From: Macrococcoides epidermidis
GTDB lineage: Bacteria > Bacillota > Bacilli > Staphylococcales > Staphylococcaceae
Strand: one strand, 5' to 3'
Length of the DNA stretch: 5,286 nt
Assembly: GCF_042659445.1 (NCBI RefSeq)
Contig: NZ_JBHSSR010000024.1
The notes beneath the pieces were generated by a model. That model was not told the DNA's origin and ran no database searches. It saw only the letters and a program-made list of their open reading frames with translations. Both the position numbers and the translations under genes were made by a program. Below are positions 1-5,286 of the stretch, one piece after another. The stretch's first letter is position 1. Every line of letters starts with the position of its first letter.

Positions 1-3000
1 CCTGCTGGTACTGGTTGACCTTCTACACCTGTTCCTGGTGCTGTTGTCGCTTGTAAAACTATCGGTGCAGTAGCACTAACCGGATCAGAAACATTGTAGT
101 TTGCATCTTGAGAAATAGCTTGAATTGTCTCGCCTGCAGTAATCGTTGGTACAGTAACCGACCAATTTCCTGCTTGATCTGTTTTTGTTACAATCGTTGT
201 TCCATCTTCAAGAATTACAGTCACTTCACTATCTGGTTCACTAGTTCCCTTAACTGTAATATCCCCAGCTTTGATTGAATCAATTGTAATTGCTGGTGCA
301 ACTAAATCCATTTCTGTAGTTACAGATACATTAATTTGATCAGTTGATTTATCTGGATATGTTACTGTTACTGGAATAAGTACATTTCCACCAACAGTAC
401 CATCTGGTAATAAAGTAAGGTCATCAATCGTAATCACTGGTTGTTCTCCTGTAGTCGGATAACCAGGAACTGTTACTGCTCCAATTACTTGTTCAGGAGT
501 TGTAGCCGTTCCATATGGATTCGTGATTGCTTCCGCTGTTGGAATATAAGTAGCTGCTAATGTAGGAGCAACTGTTACCACAACATCAATTACTTCTGAT
601 GAGCCATCTAAATAATTTACTGTTACAGGGATCGTTACTGGTCCTGCTGGCACTGTCGCATCTGGTTGTACTGTGATTGTTCCATCTGGATTTACAACCG
701 CCCATGCCGGTAATGTTGTTGAATCTGCTGGTGCATAATCTTTAGCTGGTGGTGTTATTCCATCTGCATTTAACGGTGCTGCGATTGTTGTTGGTTCTGG
801 TAATCCTGGTTCTACTAGTGTGTCAATATAATCTTGTTGGTTAGTTGATGCTTGAGTAATCTTATAAATAAATGAATCAGATGAAATTACATTTTCACCT
901 TCATATAAACGTGCAGTGAAAATTTCACCATCAACTGGTGCTGTTGCTAAGTCTGAGAATACAAGTTCCGAATCAATTTCACCTTGTGTTAAGTCTGTAA
1001 TTGGTACTGATTTAACAACAGTACCTGCTCCATTTGTCCATTCAATCTTTAATGGTAATGGTGATTGTGTACTACCAATTAAATCGATATTTACTTTACT
1101 TACATCTGGTCCAGCAGGATTTGTCGTTGAATCATATGTTAATACATCTAACGATATATCTGTATGTGGAACAATCGCAAAGTTAACGTTATACCACATT
1201 GGATTTACAATTAAGTTTTGTGCTGGTGCTGTTTGTGGTGTGAATGATAAATTTGAGTTTGGCGCTCTAAATTCAGGTGTTGTATATGATGAGTAAGTCT
1301 GTTGCACCACACCACTTGGATCTACAACATAACCATAAATATAATCTGTATTCAATGTGCCAGTTGGGAATCTCAAAGTATATTTACCATTTACATCTGT
1401 AACACCTGAAACTGTAGCTGAAATATATTCTGGATGCGCAATTAATAAAGCTTTTGCAATTTCTCCACGTTGTGATGTTGGATATGAATTTACTTGAGCT
1501 TCATATGCTTTCGCACCTTCTGCTGTTAATGAAGACATCACCACGGTATAACCAGCTGCTTGTGGATCAGCTAAATTATCATTAGGGCCAGTTCCAGAGT
1601 TTGCATAGTCACCCGCACCCGTTTCAATCCATACTTTACCAGAAACTGAATTCTTCGCTTGAAGTGATACTGATGGTGATGCTAAAGGACCTGCAGTATC
1701 GACTATCCATTCTGATTGTGGTTTAGTCATATAATCGCCTTTTTGCTCCTCATACATATATATACCTGTACGCTGCATATTTGTTCCGAGTAGTGGGAAC
1801 TGCCCTAAGTTATAAGCTGTAGCAGAATTTACGAATGAACCTGGGTAGAATCCACCTGCTTGTCGGAACATTGTCATGACATTACCGTTAATTGTCGTAT
1901 AATCTTGAATCCAAAGCTTATATTGTTGATCTCCTACTGCATGATAGATATGTTCTTTGCCATTTGAATCAACCCACGGTGTACGTAAATCAAACGCATA
2001 AAAGCCAGGGCCTACTTGACTTCCGTCAACAGAAGAAAGATGGTTTGTTGTACTTGCCATATAAATAGGAGATACGGCACCGTCTCCATCAATCCATTGC
2101 ATATAAACTTTTGTGCCCTCAGGTACAGCTGTTAAACCATTCGCCATCGTAGAAGGTGTACCTGAATCTACTTCCCAAGCACGTCCTGATAATGTGGCAT
2201 AAGCATTTGTTGCATCCGTAGCAGAGTTAATGTAACCATTCTTTACTGCATCTGATTCTATAAGGGTTCTAGTACCTGCTGCAACTAATGTTTGGATAGG
2301 TCCATTAATATCTAAATTAATTGAATCCATATTGTTGAATGATGTAGTTGATAGACTAACCGGCGTTGCTGCAACTGTTGTCGCATCTTGCTGCGTAGCA
2401 ATCGCTTGTAATAAAGCTGCCATTAATTCATCTGATGTTAAGTTGGTATAATCAAGATTTAAAGTATCAAGTTGAGCTACTGCTGCATCTTGAGTCACAC
2501 CTGTATTCTGTACAAGATAGTCAGTTAATACTGCTTTCTTCTCTTCAGGTGTTGATAAAGTGTTTAACTTCGCAGTTGTTTGGTCAACCGTTGCTGTATC
2601 TGGTGTTAACACTGCTGATTCGATTGCAGTTGTAGCTGCTGTAATTGGTGCATCCGCTACAGGTGTTTCTGTCGTTGGTGCTTCCGTTGTAGGGGCTTCT
2701 GTTGTTGCAGCTTCTGTTGTCGGAGCTTCTGTTGTCGGAGCTTCTGTTGTTGCTGCTTCTGTTGTTGGCGCTTCTGTTGTTGGCGCTTCTGTTGTAGCTT
2801 CTACAATTTTATTTGCAGTAACTTTTACAGCTTCACTCTTAACGTCTCCGTCAACTGTGATAACTGATACAACTTCTTCACTTGCCACAGTTAAACTACG
2901 GAAAATAAAAGTACCATCCGTATCTACTACTGTTTTTTCGATTGTTCCATCCGCTAAGTGTAATTCAACTACTTGTCCAGATGTAGCAATACCAGTTAAT

Positions 3001-3380
3001 TCAGTATTGTCTGCATTAAACTCTAAGTTTTGTGCTTGTACTGGAGTGTTCACCACTTCTGTAGTCGGAGCTTCTGTTGTTGGGGCTTCTGTAGTCGGAG
3101 CTTCTGTTGTCACAGCTTCTATTGTTGGGGCTTCTGTAGTCGGAGCTTCTGTTGTCACAGCTTCTATTGTTGGGGCTTCGGTCGTAGGGCTATCAGTTGA
3201 TGGTGTTGCCGTCGTATCCGTTGTTGTCGTAGTCGTTTCAGCTGCATCAGCCGAATTGCCTAAGAACATTAACGAACCGATCAGGATTGATGTAGTACCT
3301 ACCGTAAACTTTCTGATCGAGTACTTGTTCAAACGATTTGAAATAAAATCATAGCGCTTGTTGTTTGGTTTTCTTTTCAT
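1..3380 (-). CDS. Large YSIRK-signal cell-wall adhesin with TTEAP arrays, Rib/YPDG and Ig-like repeats (5' part, runs off left edge)
   Basis: The frame is open for 1126 codons from ATG at 3378-3380 to the window edge; I checked it codon by codon and found no stop. The start is fixed by AGGAGG five bases upstream and by the signal peptide. Residues 1-47 are a YSIRK/GS signal (YSIRK at 20-24, hydrophobic core, ADA-AE cleavage region). Two TTEAP arrays (about 65-108 and 194-239) flank an Ig-like module (109-193, with DTDGTF). About 250-310 is a short, probably helical segment (LNLDYTNLTSDELMAALLQAI). About 320-575 is a Trp/Tyr-rich globular region (VGPGFYAFDLRTPW, LGQFPLLGTNMQRTGIYM). About 578-675 is Cna-B/SdrD-B-like (SGKVWIE ... 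DVNGKYTLRFP). About 725-840 is another beta-rich module. About 878-937 and 938-1022 are Rib/YPDG-like repeats (PVTVNYLDGS, PVTVTYPDKS). About 1027-1103 is a bacterial Ig-like domain (DQAGNWSVTVP). By analogy with such proteins, sortase anchoring through a C-terminal LPXTG, a repeat stalk and an N-terminal binding head are expected. The ligand is unknown and the anchor is not visible. Confidence 0.93.
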   Translation of the reverse strand, partial: MKRKPNNKRYDFISNRLNKYSIRKFTVGTTSILIGSLMFLGNSADAAETTTTTTDTTATPSTDSPTTEAPTIEAVTTEAPTTEAPTIEAVTTEAPTTEAPTTEAPTTEVVNTPVQAQNLEFNADNTELTGIATSGQVVELHLADGTIEKTVVDTDGTFIFRSLTVASEEVVSVITVDGDVKSEAVKVTANKIVEATTEAPTTEAPTTEAATTEAPTTEAPTTEAATTEAPTTEAPTTETPVADAPITAATTAIESAVLTPDTATVDQTTAKLNTLSTPEEKKAVLTDYLVQNTGVTQDAAVAQLDTLNLDYTNLTSDELMAALLQAIATQQDATTVAATPVSLSTTSFNNMDSINLDINGPIQTLVAAGTRTLIESDAVKNGYINSATDATNAYATLSGRAWEVDSGTPSTMANGLTAVPEGTKVYMQWIDGDGAVSPIYMASTTNHLSSVDGSQVGPGFYAFDLRTPWVDSNGKEHIYHAVGDQQYKLWIQDYTTINGNVMTMFRQAGGFYPGSFVNSATAYNLGQFPLLGTNMQRTGIYMYEEQKGDYMTKPQSEWIVDTAGPLASPSVSLQAKNSVSGKVWIETGAGDYANSGTGPNDNLADPQAAGYTVVMSSLTAEGAKAYEAQVNSYPTSQRGEIAKALLIAHPEYISATVSGVTDVNGKYTLRFPTGTLNTDYIYGYVVDPSGVVQQTYSSYTTPEFRAPNSNLSFTPQTAPAQNLIVNPMWYNVNFAIVPHTDISLDVLTYDSTTNPAGPDVSKVNIDLIGSTQSPLPLKIEWTNGAGTVVKSVPITDLTQGEIDSELVFSDLATAPVDGEIFTARLYEGENVISSDSFIYKITQASTNQQDYIDTLVEPGLPEPTTIAAPLNADGITPPAKDYAPADSTTLPAWAVVNPDGTITVQPDATVPAGPVTIPVTVNYLDGSSEVIDVVVTVAPTLAATYIPTAEAITNPYGTATTPEQVIGAVTVPGYPTTGEQPVITIDDLTLLPDGTVGGNVLIPVTVTYPDKSTDQINVSVTTEMDLVAPAITIDSIKAGDITVKGTSEPDSEVTVILEDGTTIVTKTDQAGNWSVTVPTITAGETIQAISQDANYNVSDPVSATAPIVLQATTAPGTGVEGQPVPA
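2664..2801 (-). repeat. TTEAP repeat array 2 of the adhesin (residues about 194-239)
   Basis: This second 15-bp tandem array encodes EATTEAP... with the 15-residue order TTEAP-TTEAP-TTEAA present twice (residues 196-210 and 211-225). The two 45-bp units (2751-2795 and 2706-2750) encode identical peptides but differ at five bases, all synonymous. This copy is therefore older, or held by protein-level selection, compared with the array 1 duplication. It links the N-terminal Ig-like module to the helical and central regions. Confidence 0.9.
3057..3188 (-). repeat. TTEAP repeat array 1 of the adhesin (residues about 65-108)
   Basis: This is a 15-bp (5-residue) tandem repeat encoding TTEAP with variants TIEAV and TTEAP. 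The variants fall in a 15-residue order, TTEAP-TIEAV-TTEAP, occurring twice and followed by plain TTEAP units. It lies directly after the signal peptide and a run of six Thr, so it would form an extended Thr/Pro-rich linker at the N-terminal tip. Thr-rich linkers of this kind are often glycosylated in Gram-positive surface proteins, but nothing in the window shows a glycosyltransferase. Confidence 0.92.
3091..3180 (-). repeat. Tandem 45-bp duplication inside array 1
   Basis: Units 3091-3135 and 3136-3180 differ only at their last base (t versus g), giving 44/45 identity. Each begins gtagtcggagcttct on the plus strand. A third partial copy lies immediately before (3061-3090) but lacks the 15-bp sub-unit gttgtcacagcttct. 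Near-identity at third codon positions points to a recent duplication by slippage or unequal recombination, always in multiples of 15 bp, so the frame is preserved. Confidence 0.9.
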
Positions 3381-3385
3381 ATTTT

Positions 3386-3391
3386 CCTCCT
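3386..3391 (-). promoter_or_regulatory. Ribosome binding site of the adhesin gene
   Basis: The minus strand reads AGGAGG followed by five bases (AAAAT) and ATG. It is a near-consensus Shine-Dalgarno and fixes the start codon at 3380. No other in-frame ATG upstream has comparable support. Confidence 0.9.
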
Positions 3392-3403
3392 ATAAGAAAA
3401 TTG

Positions 3404-3441
3404 TTTAATATTCAATAATTTTTTAAATATTGAATATTAAA
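3404..3441. promoter_or_regulatory. Perfect 14-bp inverted repeat upstream of the adhesin SD
   Basis: Arm 3404-3417 (tttaatattcaata) is the exact reverse complement of arm 3428-3441. They are separated by a 10-base AT-only spacer. The repeat ends 12 bases before the AGGAGG. It lies downstream of the proposed -10 box, so in RNA it would be a 5'-UTR hairpin beside the ribosome binding site; in DNA it could be a dimeric-repressor operator. It is not a normal terminator, since the stem has only one G-C pair per arm and no U-tract leads away from a gene. Which role applies is inference. Confidence 0.6.
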
Positions 3442-3455
3442 AATCTATAATAAAT

Positions 3456-3484
3456 ATTATAAATTTTACCCAAAATATTAAAAA
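3456..3484 (-). promoter_or_regulatory. Candidate sigma-A promoter of the adhesin gene
   Basis: On the minus strand a perfect TATAAT lies at 3456-3461. About 17 bases upstream is TTTTTA (3479-3484), a poor match to TTGACA. Transcription would start near 3449, giving a leader of about 70 bases that contains the 14-bp inverted repeat. The surroundings are so AT-rich that a chance TATAAT is possible. Confidence 0.35.
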
Positions 3485-3707
3485 GAGACATTTTAATTTT
3501 ATTTGTCTACTTTTACTTTTAATATCATTCTGGTAAATAATTACTGTTTTAAAATTGAAAATGTTCATTTCTTCTTATAAATGAATATATAATCATTTCA
3601 TAAATTATTATCCTCCAATGATTTTTGTATTGTTTAAGATATAAAAATATTTCGATACAGTTGTATTATGTAACATTTTAAACTAAAAGTAAAATAATTA
3701 TATTTAT
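3462..3707. other. AT-rich intergenic region, no convincing gene
   Basis: No reading frame here has coding character on either strand. Visible structure is limited to the weak -35-like sequence at its left end, an imperfect dyad around 3583-3606 (aaatga ... tcattt with one bulge) and an isolated SD-like GGAGG on the minus strand (3612-3616) in front of a two-codon ATG-AAA-TGA frame. It probably holds distal regulatory sequence of the adhesin that the IS insertion has separated from DNA further right. Confidence 0.5.
3612..3616 (-). promoter_or_regulatory. Isolated SD-like GGAGG before a minimal ORF
   Basis: The minus strand has GGAGG, ten bases, then ATG AAA TGA (3593-3601). The TGA overlaps a second ATG (ATGA arrangement) that opens a 15-residue frame (MIIYSFIRRNEHFQF, stop). 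It could be a relic of a lost gene, a leader peptide or chance. There is no family recognition and no conservation evidence. Confidence 0.2.
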
Positions 3708-3716
3708 ATTTTTTAT
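3708..3716. repeat. Target-site duplication, left copy (9 bp)
   Basis: The sequence attttttat abuts the left terminal inverted repeat and is identical, in direct orientation, to 5125-5133 beyond the right terminal repeat. A 9-bp duplication suits the IS4 family. Confidence 0.85.
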
Positions 3717-3733
3717 CACTAGTGTTGCATAAA
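3717..3733 (+). repeat. IS terminal inverted repeat, left (transposase 3' side)
   Basis: CACTAGTGTTGCATAAA matches the reverse complement of 5108-5124 at 17/17 positions, and the match ends at the 18th base. The outer eight bases (CACTAGTG) are themselves a perfect palindrome. Confidence 0.9.
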
Positions 3734-3794
3734 TAAAGACTGAAATTTCTGAAACTAATTTTTCTTCGAAAATTTAAAAATTGAAAAAACCTGA

Positions 3795-4985
3795 TTAAAG
3801 GTAGTAATCATCCATTTTTTTGACTATAAAATTTCCATTGGCATAGTGATAAAATATATTTGTGTTAAGGTACGTTATCACTGATTCTTCATATCCATAG
3901 ATGGCTACTTTTCCATATTGAAGCTTTAAGTAACCGTGTAATTTGGAGTATATTTTTTTACTATTTGTACTTAATTTAGTAATTACATTTAAGCAGTAAA
4001 CTATCATCGCAATATAGACCTGATTAGCTACAGCTGTTTCAGAATGGCCATAGAATGTTTTAACGTTTAAATGTTGCTTAATCCATTTGAAGAATAGTTC
4101 AATCGACCAACGAGATTTATATATTTCACCAATCTCCTCCGGAGATAAATCAAATCTATTTGTGATTAAGACTAATTCATTACCTGATGAGTCTTTTACC
4201 AGTATTCTTCTAAAATAGTTTTCACTTCTGTTTAATATGGTACCAACGACAACCATCTGATCTGAGATTATATGACTGTTTTCATTGACTTCAAATGTTC
4301 TAATCACTCGATGTACTGCATTTTTACGAAGACGTGATACAAAAAAGTAACCATCATCAGTCATTTCATCAAACCTTTGATAATTAACATAACCTCTATC
4401 AAAGACGTAAAGACACTCTTTGTCATCAACAAACAGTTCTAGATGATTTTGGTCATTTTCACAAGCATTTGTTATATAAAAATTATCCGGATAACTATCA
4501 TAATCAAGCATATGAACAAGTCTCATATGTAATTTGACACCTGATTTTGTTTTACGAAATTTTGCCCATCGATGATTACGTAAGTTTAGCGGTAATGTGC
4601 CGGAATCAATTATCTTCAAAGGTGTTGTCAATTTTCTCTTTTGACTGAAATTATTTTTACAGTGAATTTGATTGAGTAACTCCAAAAATATATTTTGAAA
4701 GATTTCAGTCGGTACTTCTGCTAATTTCCTGCTTAATTGAGAATAGCTTATTGAAGTAAAACCAATGGTTTTCTGTAGTTCTTCTGAAAAGACACTATCA
4801 CTTATAGCTCTTAAACTTTCACTTTCAACTAACTGTGAAAATAATAGCAGCCTAATAAAAGATAATGTGTTTAACTTCTTTGTGTAGTGATCTAAATTAA
4901 GAATTGTTACTTGCTTTGAAATTTTTTTAAAATCAATAGGAGATATCCATTGTTCAAATGATGATTTTCTAGTAAACTTATCCAT
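3795..4985 (-). CDS. IS4-family DDE transposase
   Basis: The 396-residue protein should excise and integrate its own IS by DDE chemistry. The N-terminal region (about 1-70, MDKFTRKSSFEQW ... FIRLLLFSQLVESESLR) resembles the DUF4372-type head of many IS4 transposases. Numbered from the chosen start, the catalytic Asp residues are D127 in KIIDSGT and D196 in YVFDRGY. The Glu is E296 in the IS4 signature Y-x2-R-x3-E-x6-K (Y289, R292, E296, K303; YKSRWSIELFFKWIK). The length is normal and the frame is intact, so the enzyme is probably active. The frame extends 17 codons further, to an ATG at 5036. I prefer the ATG at 4985 because it has an SD (AAAGGAA), matches the usual family start MDKF, and the upstream ATG has no SD and lies within a few bases of the likely transcription start. 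Confidence 0.94.
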   Translation of the reverse strand: MDKFTRKSSFEQWISPIDFKKISKQVTILNLDHYTKKLNTLSFIRLLLFSQLVESESLRAISDSVFSEELQKTIGFTSISYSQLSRKLAEVPTEIFQNIFLELLNQIHCKNNFSQKRKLTTPLKIIDSGTLPLNLRNHRWAKFRKTKSGVKLHMRLVHMLDYDSYPDNFYITNACENDQNHLELFVDDKECLYVFDRGYVNYQRFDEMTDDGYFFVSRLRKNAVHRVIRTFEVNENSHIISDQMVVVGTILNRSENYFRRILVKDSSGNELVLITNRFDLSPEEIGEIYKSRWSIELFFKWIKQHLNVKTFYGHSETAVANQVYIAMIVYCLNVITKLSTNSKKIYSKLHGYLKLQYGKVAIYGYEESVITYLNTNIFYHYANGNFIVKKMDDYYL

Positions 4986-4991
4986 AGGTTG

Positions 4992-4998
4992 TTCCTTT
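4992..4998 (-). promoter_or_regulatory. SD deciding the transposase start
   Basis: The minus strand reads AAAGGAACAACCTATG, so an AAAGGAA SD lies six bases before the ATG at 4985. The alternative ATG at 5036 is preceded by TTCCTTTATA, which is not an SD. Confidence 0.7.
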
Positions 4999-5050
4999 AT
5001 TTTTGGATTTGGATGAGTATTACTACTTCCAACCATTATAAAGGAATTTT

Positions 5051-5056
5051 TTTATA
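5051..5056 (-). promoter_or_regulatory. Candidate -10 box of the transposase promoter
   Basis: TATAAA on the minus strand would start transcription near 5044, about 60 bases before the preferred start codon. Only weak -35 candidates exist (TTTTCT at about 5073-5078), so the promoter is probably weak, as is usual for IS transposases. Confidence 0.3.
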
Positions 5057-5087
5057 CAGAAAATTAATTTTTAGAAAATTCAATTCA

Positions 5088-5100
5088 TAACCGAAGGTTA
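5088..5100 (-). promoter_or_regulatory. Small hairpin between the IS end and the transposase gene
   Basis: TAACC-TTC-GGTTA on the minus strand is a perfect 5-bp stem with a three-base loop, just inside the right end and upstream of the proposed -10. Some IS4-family members place stem-loops here to block translation of transcripts entering from outside. This one is short and does not cover the SD, so that role is speculative. Confidence 0.3.
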
Positions 5101-5107
5101 CGTTATT

Positions 5108-5124
5108 TTTATGCAACACTAGTG
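5108..5124 (-). repeat. IS terminal inverted repeat, right (transposase 5' side)
   Basis: This is a 17/17 inverted match to 3717-3733. It sits upstream of the transposase gene, and the 9-bp target duplication follows directly at 5125. Confidence 0.9.
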
Positions 5125-5133
5125 ATTTTTTAT
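5125..5133. repeat. Target-site duplication, right copy (9 bp)
   Basis: The sequence attttttat directly follows the right terminal inverted repeat and is identical to 3708-3716. Confidence 0.85.
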
Positions 5134-5189
5134 TTATATTAAAAAAATTTAACGAAAATTTCAATTGCAAGTTAGCCACAACATCCAAA

Positions 5190-5286
5190 TTAATTGAGAT
5201 AGTAGCTTAATGGTTCACTTAATATTCCTTCGGATTTTAGTGACTTCAGAAACAGGTATTTAGGTGTTTCGTAATCTAGAATTTTT
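5190..5286 (-). CDS. Unrecognised reading frame, last 31 codons (enters from right edge)
   Basis: The minus strand is open from the window edge to TAA at 5190-5192, encoding KILDYETPKYLFLKSLKSEG followed by ILSEPLSYYLN. The KxLDYxTPxxLF pattern faintly recalls the C-terminal end of IS30-like transposases, but 31 residues are too few to claim this and the tail after it does not fit well. The other two minus frames have early stops here. It could equally be chance or a decayed gene. The stop lies 57 bp from the right IS target duplication, and no clear terminator follows. Confidence 0.35.
   Translation of the reverse strand, partial: KILDYETPKYLFLKSLKSEGILSEPLSYYLN

Larger units (their letters stand above)
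3717..5124 (-). mobile_element. Complete IS4-family insertion sequence, 1408 bp
   Basis: The element is bounded by 17-bp perfect inverted repeats that begin CACTAGTGTTGCATAAA, and is flanked by a perfect 9-bp direct repeat. It carries a single full-length DDE transposase gene on the minus strand, which accounts for most of its length. Size, duplication length and transposase motifs all fit IS4. It lies upstream of the adhesin gene in the same orientation; its left end is about 335 bp from the adhesin start codon. Intact ends, an intact frame and an unmutated duplication indicate a fairly recent insertion. I cannot assign an IS name from memory. Confidence 0.92.

Noticed and set aside
916..1296. 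Plus-strand 126-codon frame
   Set aside because: Antisense to the beta-rich modules of the adhesin, with no recognisable domain or SD.
2435..2635. Plus-strand 66-codon frame
   Set aside because: Antisense shadow inside the adhesin gene, Leu-rich by composition only.
2664..3188. CRISPR-like direct repeats
   Set aside because: The repeats are contiguous 15-bp in-frame codon repeats with no spacers, and there are no cas genes.
2560..3354. Plus-strand 264-codon frame with VVGAS repeats
   Set aside because: It is the antisense shadow of the TTEAP arrays. The minus strand carries the signal peptide, SD and coherent domains, while this frame has no SD and only mirrors the 15-bp repeat.
3755..3794. 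Terminator after the transposase
   Set aside because: Only short A/T stems (aatttt/aaaatt) are present, with no G-C-rich stem and U-tract, so I do not call a terminator.
4986..5036. 17-codon N-terminal extension of the transposase
   Set aside because: The upstream ATG lacks an SD and the extension (MVGSSNTHPNPKIKEQP) does not look like part of the family fold; the ATG at 4985 has an SD.

Overview
The window looks like DNA from a low-GC Gram-positive coccus, most probably Staphylococcaceae (Staphylococcus, Mammaliicoccus, Macrococcus or a close relative). The main evidence is the minus-strand gene that starts at 3380. Its N-terminus is a textbook staphylococcal YSIRK/GS signal peptide (NKYSIRKFTVGTTSILIGS). 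The non-coding DNA is also very AT-rich, and the Shine-Dalgarno sequences are strong.

Layout, all genes on the minus strand. (1) 1-3380: the first 1126 codons of a very large cell-wall adhesin, uninterrupted and running off the left edge. In order it has a YSIRK signal peptide, a TTEAP low-complexity array, an Ig-like module, a second TTEAP array, a short helical segment, a central region of about 350 residues, a Cna-B-like module, another beta-rich module, two Rib/YPDG-like stalk repeats and a final bacterial Ig-like module. The C-terminus, where an LPXTG anchor would be expected, lies outside the window. (2) 3381-3716: an AT-rich upstream region with a strong SD, a perfect 14-bp inverted repeat just before it and a candidate promoter. 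(3) 3717-5124: a complete, apparently intact IS4-family insertion sequence of 1408 bp, with 17-bp perfect terminal inverted repeats and a perfect 9-bp direct repeat (ATTTTTTAT) abutting both ends as target-site duplication. It encodes one DDE transposase. (4) 5134-5286: AT-rich DNA and the last 31 codons of an unrecognised minus-strand reading frame entering from the right.

Removing the IS and one copy of the 9-bp repeat restores a gap of about 400 bp between the right-hand reading frame and the adhesin. The IS therefore landed in the upstream region of a surface-protein gene, in the same orientation and about 330 bp from its start codon, without breaking a visible gene. The open biological questions are how this adhesin is controlled (5' hairpin, IS upstream) and how it varies (tandem 15/45-bp repeats). 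I see no CRISPR, tRNA, rRNA or defence system here.
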